Assembly (NCBI GenBank): GCA_963787895.1
Contig: CAWBEX010000008.1
Coordinates: 682,001-746,000 of the forward strand
DNA length: 64,000 nt
Reading direction: 5' to 3'
Origin: Anderseniella sp963787895
GTDB lineage: Bacteria > Pseudomonadota > Alphaproteobacteria > Rhizobiales > Aestuariivirgaceae
Shown: positions 44,435 through 53,295 of the stretch, piece after piece
How the letters are laid out: every line of letters begins with the position of its first letter
Position numbering within the stretch: position 1 is the stretch's first letter
The notes under the pieces: model-generated
Told to the model about the DNA's origin: nothing
The model's database searches: none
Seen by the model: only the letters and a program-made list of their open reading frames with translations
Made by a program: the position numbers and the translations under genes

Positions 44435-45487
44435 ATGGAGTTTGTCAGAAACGCCTGGTACGTTGCGGGCTGGACCCGCGAAATTGATCGTACTCTCCGC
44501 CGCTTTACAATTCTTGGAGACGATATTGTTATCTATCGCGGCGAAGATGGTTCGGTCATAGCGCTGGCAGACCGTTGTCCGCACCGCCAGCTTCCCTTGT
44601 CCCTGGGTCACATCATGGCAGGCGACGCGGTCCAGTGCGGCTATCATGGCCTCACCTTCAACCGCTCAGGCGCATGTATCCGCGCACCTGGCCAGGATCA
44701 TTTGCCCAACACCTCTGTGCGTGCTTACCCTGTGAATGAACAGAACGATATTGTTTGGATATGGATGGGCGATCCGGCCCTGGCGGACCCGCAGGATATT
44801 TTTGCCTTGCCGGAGTTTTCCGACCCTGCCTGGTATCCCCATCAAGGCGATGCGTTGCATTTGAAATCCCACTATCTGAATGTGGCGGAAAACCTGGTAG
44901 ACCCGGCCCATGTATCGTTCGTCCACCCGACCACCCTGGGGAATGCATCCAGCGAAGACGTGCCGGTGCACGCAAGCACTGATGGCGATGTCATTGTTGC
45001 CTGGCGCTGGATCAGGAATGCACCACCGGTCGGTTTCTTCCAGAAGTTTGGCGGCTTCACCGGCAACGTTGATCGCTGGCATTATTATCATCTGCACCTG
45101 CCGTCCATCGCCGTCATAGATTTTGGCAGTGCCGATGCTGCGCTGAACCTGCCCGAAGACCGGCGCAATGAGGGTGTGCGTGTATTTGCGCTGCATTTTC
45201 TTACACCTGTAGATGCCACCAACACCATCGACCGGTGGATGCATTTGCGCAATGTTGCAGCGGGCGATGAGAGCGTGTCAGACTCTATGGACGCCATGTT
45301 CCGGGTTGCGTTCAACGAGGACAAGGAGATCCTTGAAGCGATCCAGCTTGAGGAATTGAAGAACCAGCATCATCGCCCGGTGCGGCTGGCAATTGACAAG
45401 GGCCCGAATGTTTACCGCAGTCGCATCGCAAAATTGCTGGCTGTTGAGGCAGAAACTGAACCCTCGCCTGCCAAGCGGGCAGGATAG
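44435..45487 (+). CDS. Rieske-type aromatic-ring/N- or O-demethylating oxygenase, alpha subunit
   Basis: The 350-residue protein resembles VanA-type Rieske oxygenases. The 2Fe-2S ligands are Cys48-x-His50 and Cys68-x2-His71 (CPHRQLPLSLG, QCGYHGLTF). The mononuclear iron site is in NVAENLVDPAHVSFVHPTTLG. VanA-type enzymes cleave methyl groups or hydroxylate a ring and need a ferredoxin reductase, which is not encoded nearby. A GGGAG site precedes ATG 44435. Within the cluster it could demethylate or oxygenate an N-heterocycle. Confidence 0.9.
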   Translation: MEFVRNAWYVAGWTREIDRTLRRFTILGDDIVIYRGEDGSVIALADRCPHRQLPLSLGHIMAGDAVQCGYHGLTFNRSGACIRAPGQDHLPNTSVRAYPVNEQNDIVWIWMGDPALADPQDIFALPEFSDPAWYPHQGDALHLKSHYLNVAENLVDPAHVSFVHPTTLGNASSEDVPVHASTDGDVIVAWRWIRNAPPVGFFQKFGGFTGNVDRWHYYHLHLPSIAVIDFGSADAALNLPEDRRNEGVRVFALHFLTPVDATNTIDRWMHLRNVAAGDESVSDSMDAMFRVAFNEDKEILEAIQLEELKNQHHRPVRLAIDKGPNVYRSRIAKLLAVEAETEPSPAKRAG

Positions 45488-45526
45488 GCGGACAGACATC
45501 AACGACCATACTAAAGGGAGAAAATC

Positions 45527-46735
45527 ATGAAACTCATAAGGTATCTTGCCAGCGCAGTGCTGGCACTTGCTGTGTCTTTCACAGCGCTTACAGTCCATGC
45601 AGCAGAACCAATCCGTATAGGTGAGATCAACTCCTATTCGCGCCTGCCTGCATTTCTCGACCCTTACAAAAAGGGGTGGCAGCTGGCGGTTGAGGAGATC
45701 AACGCCAAGGGTGGCATAAAGGGTCGTCCGCTGGAAATATTGGATCGTGATGACACCGGGAAGCCTGGCGAGGCAGTAAAAATTGCCGAGGAAATGGTTT
45801 CGAAGGAGAAAGTCACTCTGCTGGCAGGCACGTTCCTGTCAAACATCGGGCTTGCAGTCACTGATTTCGCCAAACAGAACAAGACGTTCTTCCTTGCTGC
45901 CGAGCCTTTGGCTGATGCTATCGTCTGGGAGTCGGGCAATCGTTATACCTTCCGGCTGCGTCCCTCTACAACAATGCAGGCGGCAATGCTTGCCAAGGAA
46001 GCAGCCAAGTCGGGTGCCAAGAAGTGGGCGACCGTTGCCCCTAACTATGCCTATGGCAAGGAAGCCGTAGCTGCGTTCAAGAAGGAACTGACCAAGCTGG
46101 TTCCGGATGCTGAGTTCGTCGAAGAGCAATGGCCTCCGGTGTTCAAGATTGATGCCGGCCCTGTCGTGCGCGCAATCGAGGCTGCCAAGCCGGACGCGAT
46201 CTTCAATGTTACCTTCGGCGGCGACCTTGCGCAGTTCGTGCGTGAAGGAAATTTGCGTGGCACCTTTGAGGGTCGCACTGTGGTGTCGTTGCTGTCAGGT
46301 GAACCTGAGTACCTTGAACCCCTGAAGGGTGAAGCGCCAAAGGGCTGGATCGTTACAGGCTACCCGCAAGGTGCCGTTGATACGCCGGAGCACAAGGCAT
46401 TTTATGATGCCTACCAAGCCAAGTGGGGTGAAGCACCAAAGCTCGGTTCCATCGTTGGGTACAATGTTATCGCATCTCTGGCGGCGCTGCTCGAAAAGGC
46501 ACCTGCCTATGACGCCGAGACCCTTGTGGAAACCATGAAAGGGCTGGAAGTGCCGTCGTCACCGACGGGCAAGTTCACCTTCCGCGCGCAGGACCATCAG
46601 GCGACCATGGGTACATGGGTTGGCAAGACCGATGTCAAGGATGGAGCCGGCGTAATGGTCGACTGGTACTATGCCGACGGTGCCGACTTTCAGCCGTCTG
46701 ATGATGACGTGAAGTCGATGCGTCCTGCTGAGTAG
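45527..46735 (+). CDS. ABC transporter substrate-binding protein, branched-chain amino acid type
   Basis: The 402-residue protein has a signal peptide (hydrophobic residues 7-22, cleavage after VHA) and the type I periplasmic binding fold of the LivK/AmiC family (IRIGEINSYSRLPAFLDPYKKGWQLAVEEIN, by position 28-58; TVAPNYAYGKEAVAAFKK; IVTGYPQGAVDTPEHKAFYDAY). The ligand pocket is unlike classic LivK, and members bind diverse aromatics and amides. Encoded behind the oxygenase, it likely captures the cluster's substrate. Confidence 0.9.
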   Translation: MKLIRYLASAVLALAVSFTALTVHAAEPIRIGEINSYSRLPAFLDPYKKGWQLAVEEINAKGGIKGRPLEILDRDDTGKPGEAVKIAEEMVSKEKVTLLAGTFLSNIGLAVTDFAKQNKTFFLAAEPLADAIVWESGNRYTFRLRPSTTMQAAMLAKEAAKSGAKKWATVAPNYAYGKEAVAAFKKELTKLVPDAEFVEEQWPPVFKIDAGPVVRAIEAAKPDAIFNVTFGGDLAQFVREGNLRGTFEGRTVVSLLSGEPEYLEPLKGEAPKGWIVTGYPQGAVDTPEHKAFYDAYQAKWGEAPKLGSIVGYNVIASLAALLEKAPAYDAETLVETMKGLEVPSSPTGKFTFRAQDHQATMGTWVGKTDVKDGAGVMVDWYYADGADFQPSDDDVKSMRPAE

Positions 46736-46751
46736 CATCTGACAACATTTC

Positions 46752-46774
46752 AGGTCCGGGGTCTCCCCGGGCCT
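46752..46774 (+). promoter_or_regulatory. strong intercistronic stem-loop after the binding-protein gene
   Basis: AGGTCCGGGG (46752-46761) pairs with CCCCGGGCCT (46765-46774) as a 10-bp stem with one G-U pair and a 3-base loop, 16 bases after the stop. No T tract follows. It probably stabilises the upstream mRNA for higher binding-protein yield, like the hairpin after tmoX. Confidence 0.55.
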
Positions 46775-46827
46775 GCTTCCCATTTCCGCCATTTGCCGGA
46801 TATCAACAAAACTGCCAGAGGGGCGGC

Positions 46828-48687
46828 ATGAGCTTCTATTTCGCGCAATTCCTGACCGGTCTGTCCAGTGCGTCATCCCTATTTCTAGTGGCCTGCGGCC
46901 TGTCGTTGATTTTCGGCGTGTCGCGCATCGTGAACTTTGCGCATGGCTCGTTTTACATGCTCGGGGCGTATGTGGCCTATTCGCTGGTGCAGTTCATGCC
47001 AGGCAGCATTCTCGGTTTCTGGGGCTCAGTGCTCGCCTCAGCGGTTGTCGTCGGCCTGGTTGGCGTGGTGGTTGAGATTGTCATTCTCAAGCGCATTTAT
47101 AACGCACCGGAATTGTATCAGCTTGTCGCCACGTTCGGAGTGGTGCTGCTGATGCAGGATGCAATCCTGTGGATGTTCGGCGGTGAAGACAGGTTCGGCC
47201 CGCGCGCTCCTGGTCTGGATAGCGTTGTGCGCATCTTTGGCGAACCTATCCCTGAGTACGACCTGCTTCTCATAGCTCTTGGGCCTATTGTGCTGGGGCT
47301 GTTGTGGTTTCTGCTGAAGAAGACCCGCTGGGGCGTACTGGTGCGTGCCGCCACGCTCGATCGAGAAATGGTGGCAAGCCTCGGCGTCAACCAGTCGTGG
47401 CTGTTCACCACAGTTTTCTTTCTCGGTTCATTCCTTGCAGGTCTTGGCGGGGCGCTGCAGGTGCCGCGTGTCTCTATAAACCTGCTCATGGATCTGTCGA
47501 TTATCGCGGAGGCCTTCGTGGTCGTGGTGATTGGCGGCATGGGGTCCATACCCGGTGCCTTCGTGGCCGCTTTGCTTATTGGTGAGCTCAATGCGTTTGG
47601 TGTGCTGGTGCTGCCGCAGGCAACCATTGTGCTGGCCTTTGTAGTCATGGCGGTGGTGCTCGTGCTCAGACCTTATGGCCTGTTTGGCAAGCCGGAAACC
47701 ATGGCGCATGTGCCGGGGCTTGTCGAACAGCCGATCCGGCCGGCCAGCACGCTGGCCAAGGCCGTGTTCGGGCTGCTCATGGCGGTGCTGCTACTGTTGC
47801 CGGTGCTGGCTGGAGAGTTCGCCATCGTGCTGGCAACCGATGTGCTGATCTTCGCCCTGTTTGCAGCATCGCTGCACTTCATTATGGGCAATGGCGGCAT
47901 GGTGTCGTTCGGCCATGCTGCCTATTTCGGTCTTGGCGCCTATGGTGCCGCTTTCATGATCAAGTATCTCGGCGGTTCAATGGAAATGGCCCTTGTGGCC
48001 GCTCCTGTTATGGCGGCAATCGGCGCGCTGATCTTCGGCTGGTTCTGCGTGCGCCTGTCTGGTGTGTATATGGCCATGCTGACCCTGGCGGCGGCTCAAA
48101 TAGTCTGGTCCACCGCCTTCCAGTGGCAAGATCTCACTGGCGGAGACGATGGTCTGCTTGGCATCTGGCCATCGCAGTGGGCCAGGTCCAAAACCGCTTA
48201 TTACTATCTGGCTCTGGTGCTGTGCGGTGGCAGCATTCTGATCATGCGCCGGATCATTTTCTCGCCTTTCGGCTATGTCTTGCGTGGCGGCAGGGACAAT
48301 CCGGGTCGGACCGAATCCATCGGCATAAACCTCAACCACCATCAATGGGCAGCCTTTGTTGTGGCGGGTCTGTTTGCTGGAGTGGCCGGCGGTGTGTACG
48401 TGTTCTCCAAGGGTTCGATATTCCCTGATGAAGCAGCCATTCCGCGCTCTGTTGATGCGCTGGTCATGGTGCTTCTGGGCGGTGTGCAGACCCTGGCAGG
48501 CCCGGTGGTGGGAGCAGGTGTATTCCGGCTGCTTGAAGACGAGATATCACGCCTTGACTATTGGCGCGCCATTCTCGGTGCGATCATCATTGCTATAGTT
48601 GTTATTGCCCCTGAAGGCATTGCCGGCTTTGCCGGGCGAATGGCGCGAAGCCTTGGCCTTGAGCGGGACGTGGAGGCCAAAACATGA
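46828..48687 (+). CDS. ABC transporter permease, fused LivH-LivM type
   Basis: The 619-residue membrane protein fuses both permeases of a branched-chain-type importer. The LivH half is residues 1-290 (GLSLIFGVSRIVNFAHGSFYMLGAY, EAFVVVVIGGMGSIPGA). The LivM half is 300-610 (FIMGNGGMVSFGHAAYFGLGAYGAA, SVDALVMVLLGGVQTLAGPVVGA). In E. coli these are two proteins. Its stop overlaps the ATPase start by 4 bases. Confidence 0.92.
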   Translation: MSFYFAQFLTGLSSASSLFLVACGLSLIFGVSRIVNFAHGSFYMLGAYVAYSLVQFMPGSILGFWGSVLASAVVVGLVGVVVEIVILKRIYNAPELYQLVATFGVVLLMQDAILWMFGGEDRFGPRAPGLDSVVRIFGEPIPEYDLLLIALGPIVLGLLWFLLKKTRWGVLVRAATLDREMVASLGVNQSWLFTTVFFLGSFLAGLGGALQVPRVSINLLMDLSIIAEAFVVVVIGGMGSIPGAFVAALLIGELNAFGVLVLPQATIVLAFVVMAVVLVLRPYGLFGKPETMAHVPGLVEQPIRPASTLAKAVFGLLMAVLLLLPVLAGEFAIVLATDVLIFALFAASLHFIMGNGGMVSFGHAAYFGLGAYGAAFMIKYLGGSMEMALVAAPVMAAIGALIFGWFCVRLSGVYMAMLTLAAAQIVWSTAFQWQDLTGGDDGLLGIWPSQWARSKTAYYYLALVLCGGSILIMRRIIFSPFGYVLRGGRDNPGRTESIGINLNHHQWAAFVVAGLFAGVAGGVYVFSKGSIFPDEAAIPRSVDALVMVLLGGVQTLAGPVVGAGVFRLLEDEISRLDYWRAILGAIIIAIVVIAPEGIAGFAGRMARSLGLERDVEAKT

Positions 48688-49457
48688 GCGCGCCCGTCTT
48701 GTCAGTGCATAACCTGAGCAAGTCCTTCGGTGGTCTGCAGGCGGTTTCAGATGTTTCGTTTGACATTGCCAAGGGTGAACTGCTCGCGCTGATCGGCCCG
48801 AACGGTGCCGGCAAGACCACATGTTTCAACATGCTCAACGGCCAATTGCGTGCAGACAAGGGTGAGATCAGGCTTAACGGTGAGAACATCAAGGGTCTCA
48901 GTCCGCGGCGGATCTGGCGCATGGGTGTCGGCCGTACCTTCCAGATCACCGCCACCTATGCGTCCATGACGGTACGTGAGAACGTGCAGATGGCGCTTAT
49001 ATCGCATCATCGTCAGTCCTGGGATATCTGGCGCGCAGCTTCATCCCAGCATGTGGGCGAAGCCATGGACCTGCTGGCACTTGTCGGCATGGATGAGCAG
49101 GCAGACCGTGCCGCCGCCATTCTCGCATATGGCGACTTGAAGCGGTTGGAGTTGGCAATTGCTCTGGCCCATTCGCCTCAACTGCTGCTGATGGACGAGC
49201 CCACGGCTGGCATGGCCCCGAAGGAGCGTGTCCGCCTGATGCAACTTACGGCGGACATAGTCTCCCAGCGCGGCATATCGGTGCTGTTCACCGAGCACGA
49301 TATGGATGTTGTCTTCGCCCATGCCCACCGCATCATGGTGTTGAACCGCGGTGAACTGATCGCGGGTGGAAGTGTGGACGAGGTGCGCAACAACTCACGT
49401 GTTCAAGAGGTTTACCTCGGTGGCGGCACGTTGTTCGAGGGTCAGGCTCATGGCTGA
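48684..49457 (+). CDS. ABC transporter ATP-binding protein, LivG type
   Basis: The 257-residue ATPase has Walker A GPNGAGKTT near residue 38, the LivG-specific RTFQITATYASMTVRENV, a modified signature LAYGDLKRLELAIAL, Walker B LLLMDEPTAGMAP and switch FTEHDMDVVF. It energises the importer with the LivF partner; its stop overlaps livF by 8 bases. Confidence 0.93.
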   Translation: MSAPVLSVHNLSKSFGGLQAVSDVSFDIAKGELLALIGPNGAGKTTCFNMLNGQLRADKGEIRLNGENIKGLSPRRIWRMGVGRTFQITATYASMTVRENVQMALISHHRQSWDIWRAASSQHVGEAMDLLALVGMDEQADRAAAILAYGDLKRLELAIALAHSPQLLLMDEPTAGMAPKERVRLMQLTADIVSQRGISVLFTEHDMDVVFAHAHRIMVLNRGELIAGGSVDEVRNNSRVQEVYLGGGTLFEGQAHG

Positions 49458-50163
49458 TGCAATGCTCAAGCTGGATGCCGTCAACAGTTACTATGGCAAG
49501 GCTCACATACTCCATGGTGTGTCGTTTGAAATTGCGTCCGGTGAGGTGGTTGCCCTTTTGGGTCGTAATGGCGCAGGCAAAACCACAACCATGCGCTCGA
49601 TCATGCAGCTGGTGCGTCCGCGCTCTGGTATCGTCACTTTTGAAGGAGCCAACATCACTGGCTGGCAAACCCACAAGGTTTCCCGCGCCGGTATCGGTTA
49701 TGTACCGGAAGAGCGTCGAATCTTTGCAGACCTTACGGTGTTGGAAAACCTCGAGGTTGGCCGCCAGTCTGTGCGGCAGGGCCTGCCGGAGTGGACTGTC
49801 GAGCATCTGTTCGAGTTGTTTCCAAACCTTGCCGAGCGGCGCCATAACCGTGGCAAGCAGATGTCCGGCGGCGAACAGCAGATGCTCACTATCGCACGTA
49901 CTATGATGGGTAACCCCAAACTGTTGTTGCTGGACGAACCATCGGAAGGCATTGCGCCGGTCATCGTCGAGCAGATGGCACGGACGCTGCTGGAAATCAA
50001 GGCCAAGGGCCTGACGGTTCTTCTGTCCGAGCAGAACCAGCATTTTGCCCGCATCGTGGCTGACCGTGCAATCATCATTGAAGGTGGAGCCGCCGTTTAT
50101 GACGGTACTTTCGATGATCTGGAAAAGCACCCTGAAATCAGGGATCAGTACCTCAGCGTTTGA
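49450..50163 (+). CDS. ABC transporter ATP-binding protein, LivF type
   Basis: The 237-residue ATPase has Walker A GRNGAGKTTTMRSI, the LivF-specific GIGYVPEERRIFADLTVLENL, signature MSGGEQQMLTIARTM and Walker B LLLLDEPSEGIAPVI. ATG 49450 is used because the frame before it encodes non-conserved sequence. It is the last gene of the plus-strand run and its end overlaps the convergent creatininase gene by 11 bases. Confidence 0.93.
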   Translation: MADAMLKLDAVNSYYGKAHILHGVSFEIASGEVVALLGRNGAGKTTTMRSIMQLVRPRSGIVTFEGANITGWQTHKVSRAGIGYVPEERRIFADLTVLENLEVGRQSVRQGLPEWTVEHLFELFPNLAERRHNRGKQMSGGEQQMLTIARTMMGNPKLLLLDEPSEGIAPVIVEQMARTLLEIKAKGLTVLLSEQNQHFARIVADRAIIIEGGAAVYDGTFDDLEKHPEIRDQYLSV

Positions 50164-50947
50164 GCAGGGTTAAGTCAAAGCGCTGGACGTCGCGCAAAAG
50201 CTCAACAAAACCCCCTGCTTGATGCCTGATCACTGCATTGCCCTTTTCAGCCTTTGCCGCTGCCGCATTGCCAACTGCGCCATGCTGGTTCAGATCGCGC
50301 ATCATCCAGCCGAAACGGTGCGGCCCATAGGCGCGCAGATGGGTCATGGATGAGCGCAGTTCTTCTTGCAGCGAACCGAAGTTTTCAGCCTTGGCCATGG
50401 TCACCAGTTCTGGATTGTGTGCCAGCATGATTGATGTTTCAACATCGCCTGCGTGTATGCCGAGCGCTAGTTCGTCCTCGCTGAACAGCCCTGCGGGATA
50501 GCCGAACCTGGACCACGATGTTGCAACTGCCAGCACCTCAAGCTCGATGCGCGCTCGCAGGATCAACATGTCCGCTGTCGCTGTGTTGCCGCCGTGTGAA
50601 CTCACAATGACGAAGCGCCGGACGCCCTGGCCAGCAGCATCTGCAAGAATACTGAACCAGTCCTCGGCAAGCACATGGGGCTCGCGCGAAATCGTGCCCG
50701 GCGTTTGCCCATGTTCGGCAGAAGCACCAATTCGCTGTAGCGGGAGAAACGTCACCGCAAGGTCATCAGGCAATCGTGCAATCACGGCGGCAGTCAACGC
50801 TTCGGCGATGTCGCAATCAGTAGACGCGGGCAGGTGGGGGCCATGCTGCTCGGTGGCGGCAACTGGTAGCACACAGATCCAGTTACGGGTGTCCGCCCCG
50901 GAGACCTGCTCCTGCGTCATGTCATTCCATCGGCGTTCGGGTATCAT
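50153..50947 (-). CDS. creatininase-family amidohydrolase
   Basis: The 264-residue protein has the creatininase metal-binding motifs. These are PVAATEQHGPHLPASTDCDIAEA (Glu, His, Asp ligands, about residues 28-50), SSHGGNTATADML (His) and GIHAGDVETSIMLA (His and Glu). The family opens cyclic amides such as creatinine or hydrolyses formamides during riboflavin-type pathways. ATG 50947 has an AAGGAA site. Convergent with the importer genes, it would fit hydrolysis of a ring amide made by the hydroxylase/reductase pair, but the substrate is unknown. Confidence 0.88.
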   Translation of the reverse strand: MIPERRWNDMTQEQVSGADTRNWICVLPVAATEQHGPHLPASTDCDIAEALTAAVIARLPDDLAVTFLPLQRIGASAEHGQTPGTISREPHVLAEDWFSILADAAGQGVRRFVIVSSHGGNTATADMLILRARIELEVLAVATSWSRFGYPAGLFSEDELALGIHAGDVETSIMLAHNPELVTMAKAENFGSLQEELRSSMTHLRAYGPHRFGWMMRDLNQHGAVGNAAAAKAEKGNAVIRHQAGGFVELLRDVQRFDLTLLKR

Positions 50948-51073
50948 CGCGCTTTCCTTGCCATCCCCTTACAGTTTTACCGGCTTAAGGGAAAACCACA
51001 ACGCCGGAAGTGCAAATGAGCCGGGCAGATAGGGCAAGCGAATACATGGGCAAGCGCTCTCGAGTGCTGATGC

Positions 51074-51105
51074 AAAAAGGCGGCCTCCTGCACCGGAAGC
51101 CGCCT
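51074..51105 (-). terminator. rho-independent terminator after the RTX gene
   Basis: On the minus strand AGGCGGC (51105-51099) pairs with GCCGCCT (51084-51078), a perfect 7-bp stem with a 14-base loop, then a TTTTT tract (51078-51074). It lies about 100 bases after the RTX stop. Confidence 0.8.
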
Positions 51106-51204
51106 CAGCGAGAGATCTTGCGTCACGTGCAGCGCATATGAGGCAAGATTTCCCCGGGCGAGCCGCAAGCGGCCCAGCCGGAGCTCTTGTCTTTCGAGAC
51201 TACA

Positions 51205-52851
51205 CTAGACAGTCATTAGGCCGAGGAAATCATCCTGGACGAGCTGGCTGGAATTGACACCTTCAAGCAGCAGCGTGCCGTTGTTGAATGCCAGAAGAAC
51301 ACCATCTGCGGTGTCAGTCCATGCAGACTGCAAACCTACCCAGTTGGTCACGCCTGTTTCAGCGCTCAGCCAAATCCGGTCGGTCAAACCCGCACCAGCT
51401 GCGAAATCAGTGATAACGTCGTTACCCTGGTTTGCATCTCGGAACCAGAACGTGTCGACACCAGAGCCACCTGTCATGATGTCATTGCCTGCGTCACCGA
51501 TGATGTTGTCGTTGCCGCCTGCGCCGGACAGTCTGTCATTGCCCGCGCCGCCATACAGACGGTTGTTGAGGTTGTCGCCGGTGATGTCATCGTCAAACGC
51601 CGAACCCAGTACGAACTCGATGCTGGTAAAAGTGTCGCCTGCAGCTTCACCAGCAAATCCGCCGGTTGACAGGTTGACGCCTACACCGGCAGTTGCCAGG
51701 TCATAGTTGGCCGTGTCAACGCCGGCGCCACCGTTGATCTGGTCAGCGCCTTCGCCACCGATCATCTGGTCGTTGCCGCCAGCACCGTCGAGGATATCAT
51801 CACCAGCGCCGCCATTGATGCGGTTTACTCCGTTGTCACCAGTGATGGTGTCACCGAAATCAGAACCAAGTACGTGTTCGATGGAGATGTAGGTATCCCC
51901 ACCGGCACGGTCGCCCCAGCCACCAGTCATCAGGTTAACGCCAACTGCGGAGCCGGAAAACTCGTAGCTGGCAGTGTCTTCGCCCGTTCCGCCATCAAGG
52001 ATGTCGAAGCCTGCTCCGCCGATCAGGGTATCATTGCCAGCACCGCCCATCAGGTGGTCATTGCCGGTGCTGCCATTGAGGCGGTTGTCTCCGGCATCGC
52101 CAGTCAGCACATCGTCAAAGCGCGAGCCAAGTATGTGTTCGAAGCCCGTAAACGTGTCGCCAACTGCATCACCGCCAGAAGCCGTACCGGCTGCGAGATT
52201 GACGTTTACAGCCGCGACGGAATCCAGGTAGCTCAGCGTGTCTTCGCCAGCGCCGCCGTCCATGTCGTCAGCGCCTGCACCACCCTGCACCACGTCATCG
52301 CCGTTGCCGCCGCGCAGCACGTCATTGCCTGCCAGGCCGCTCAAGCGGTCATTGCCATCTCGGCCTTCAAGAACATTGGCTACACCGTTGCCAGTTAGGT
52401 CGTCGTCGTTCTTGCCGCCTATCACGTTTTCAATTAAAATATACTTGTTATTGTAGCGGTCTATACCGGTCGTCAAATTGACGTCGAAGGCAAAATGGTC
52501 GACTTCCGAACCGTCGATGACATAGGTGTCTATGCCGGAACCGCCATCAAAGGTGTCACCGTTGCCGAGGTCATATCCGGCAATCAGGGTGTCATTACCC
52601 GCGCCACCATACATGGCGTCTTCGCCACGGCCGCCGTCAAGCACGTCGTCGCCGTCGCCGCCTTCGAGAATATCGTTCCCGTTACCGCCATAAAGGTTGT
52701 CGTTGCCGTCTTCACCTTGCAGTAGGTCATCTCCGTCAAAACCGAAGAGAAAATCGTTTCCCTTCTTGCCGCGGATTTGGTCGTCGTCATTTGTGCCATA
52801 CAGCACATCATCCCAGTTGGTACCTTGTATCTTCTTTGGTTTCTTTGCCAT
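51205..52851 (-). CDS. RTX calcium-binding repeat protein
   Basis: The 548-residue protein is built of glycine-Asp nonapeptide repeats (GGxGxDxLxG type; for example GGNGNDILEGGDGDDVLDGGRGED). They bind calcium and fold into a parallel beta-roll after type I secretion. Three modules of about 80-90 residues recur at about 198-260, 287-348 and 374-432, each GGxGxDTxxY, then VNLxxG, then GDTFxxxEhvLGSxFxD. A C-terminal type I secretion-like region (460-548, VDTFWFRDANQGNDVITDF) follows. No enzymatic domain is visible. The start has a GGGAG site. Together with the polysaccharide genes upstream it may be a secreted matrix protein. Confidence 0.9.
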   Translation of the reverse strand: MAKKPKKIQGTNWDDVLYGTNDDDQIRGKKGNDFLFGFDGDDLLQGEDGNDNLYGGNGNDILEGGDGDDVLDGGRGEDAMYGGAGNDTLIAGYDLGNGDTFDGGSGIDTYVIDGSEVDHFAFDVNLTTGIDRYNNKYILIENVIGGKNDDDLTGNGVANVLEGRDGNDRLSGLAGNDVLRGGNGDDVVQGGAGADDMDGGAGEDTLSYLDSVAAVNVNLAAGTASGGDAVGDTFTGFEHILGSRFDDVLTGDAGDNRLNGSTGNDHLMGGAGNDTLIGGAGFDILDGGTGEDTASYEFSGSAVGVNLMTGGWGDRAGGDTYISIEHVLGSDFGDTITGDNGVNRINGGAGDDILDGAGGNDQMIGGEGADQINGGAGVDTANYDLATAGVGVNLSTGGFAGEAAGDTFTSIEFVLGSAFDDDITGDNLNNRLYGGAGNDRLSGAGGNDNIIGDAGNDIMTGGSGVDTFWFRDANQGNDVITDFAAGAGLTDRIWLSAETGVTNWVGLQSAWTDTADGVLLAFNNGTLLLEGVNSSQLVQDDFLGLMTV

Positions 52852-52894
52852 TGCGCGCTCCCGTCCCGTCCTTGTTTAAGTCTTGATGTGTTTG

Positions 52895-53071
52895 TCAGAA
52901 GTTGAAGTCAGGTTGGATGTAGGACGAGGCCGCAAAATTTATGCTGCCACCTTCGAAAACATCCACGCGGGAAGGGGCGATGTAGTAGTTGCCGTCATTA
53001 CCGTAAATGACATCATCAACGCGAGTTCCGAAGAAACGCTCGGTGTTTTCACTGGCAATGTAGTTTGGCAT
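52895..53071 (-). CDS. 58-residue RTX-related small protein
   Basis: A 58-codon frame starts at ATG 53071 with GGGAG 6-10 bases upstream and ends at TGA 52895-52897. The product begins MPNYIASENTERFFGT and contains TRVDDVIYGNDGN, which resembles the first repeat of the RTX protein encoded 43 bases downstream (GTNWDDVLYGTNDDD). It ends in SSYIQPDFNF, without signal peptide or membrane helix. It may be a secreted co-factor or a truncated duplicate of the RTX N-terminus. Function unknown. Confidence 0.6.
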   Translation of the reverse strand: MPNYIASENTERFFGTRVDDVIYGNDGNYYIAPSRVDVFEGGSINFAASSYIQPDFNF

Positions 53072-53295
53072 GACTCTCTCCCGTGTCTGCTCATTTGCTG
53101 GTGGGCAATGTAATCGGAAGAAGTAACCGGGCAGGTTAACACAGTCCTTTCCGAGCAGTATTTTGGCGAGTGTGGTTGCATCGCTATTTATCTGGTTCGA
53201 AAAATCGTCTGCGAATTTGCCTAAACTTTTTGGCTAAATATGTTGACCCACGTTTTCTGCGGGTTTCACGGTGCCGTCTTCCGTTCAACTGCCCC

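Noticed and set aside
51874..52398. Plus-strand frames across the RTX gene, rich in Ala/Val/Ser
   Set aside because: Repetitive Gly/Asp codons on the minus strand automatically give open Ala/Val/Ser-rich frames on the other strand.
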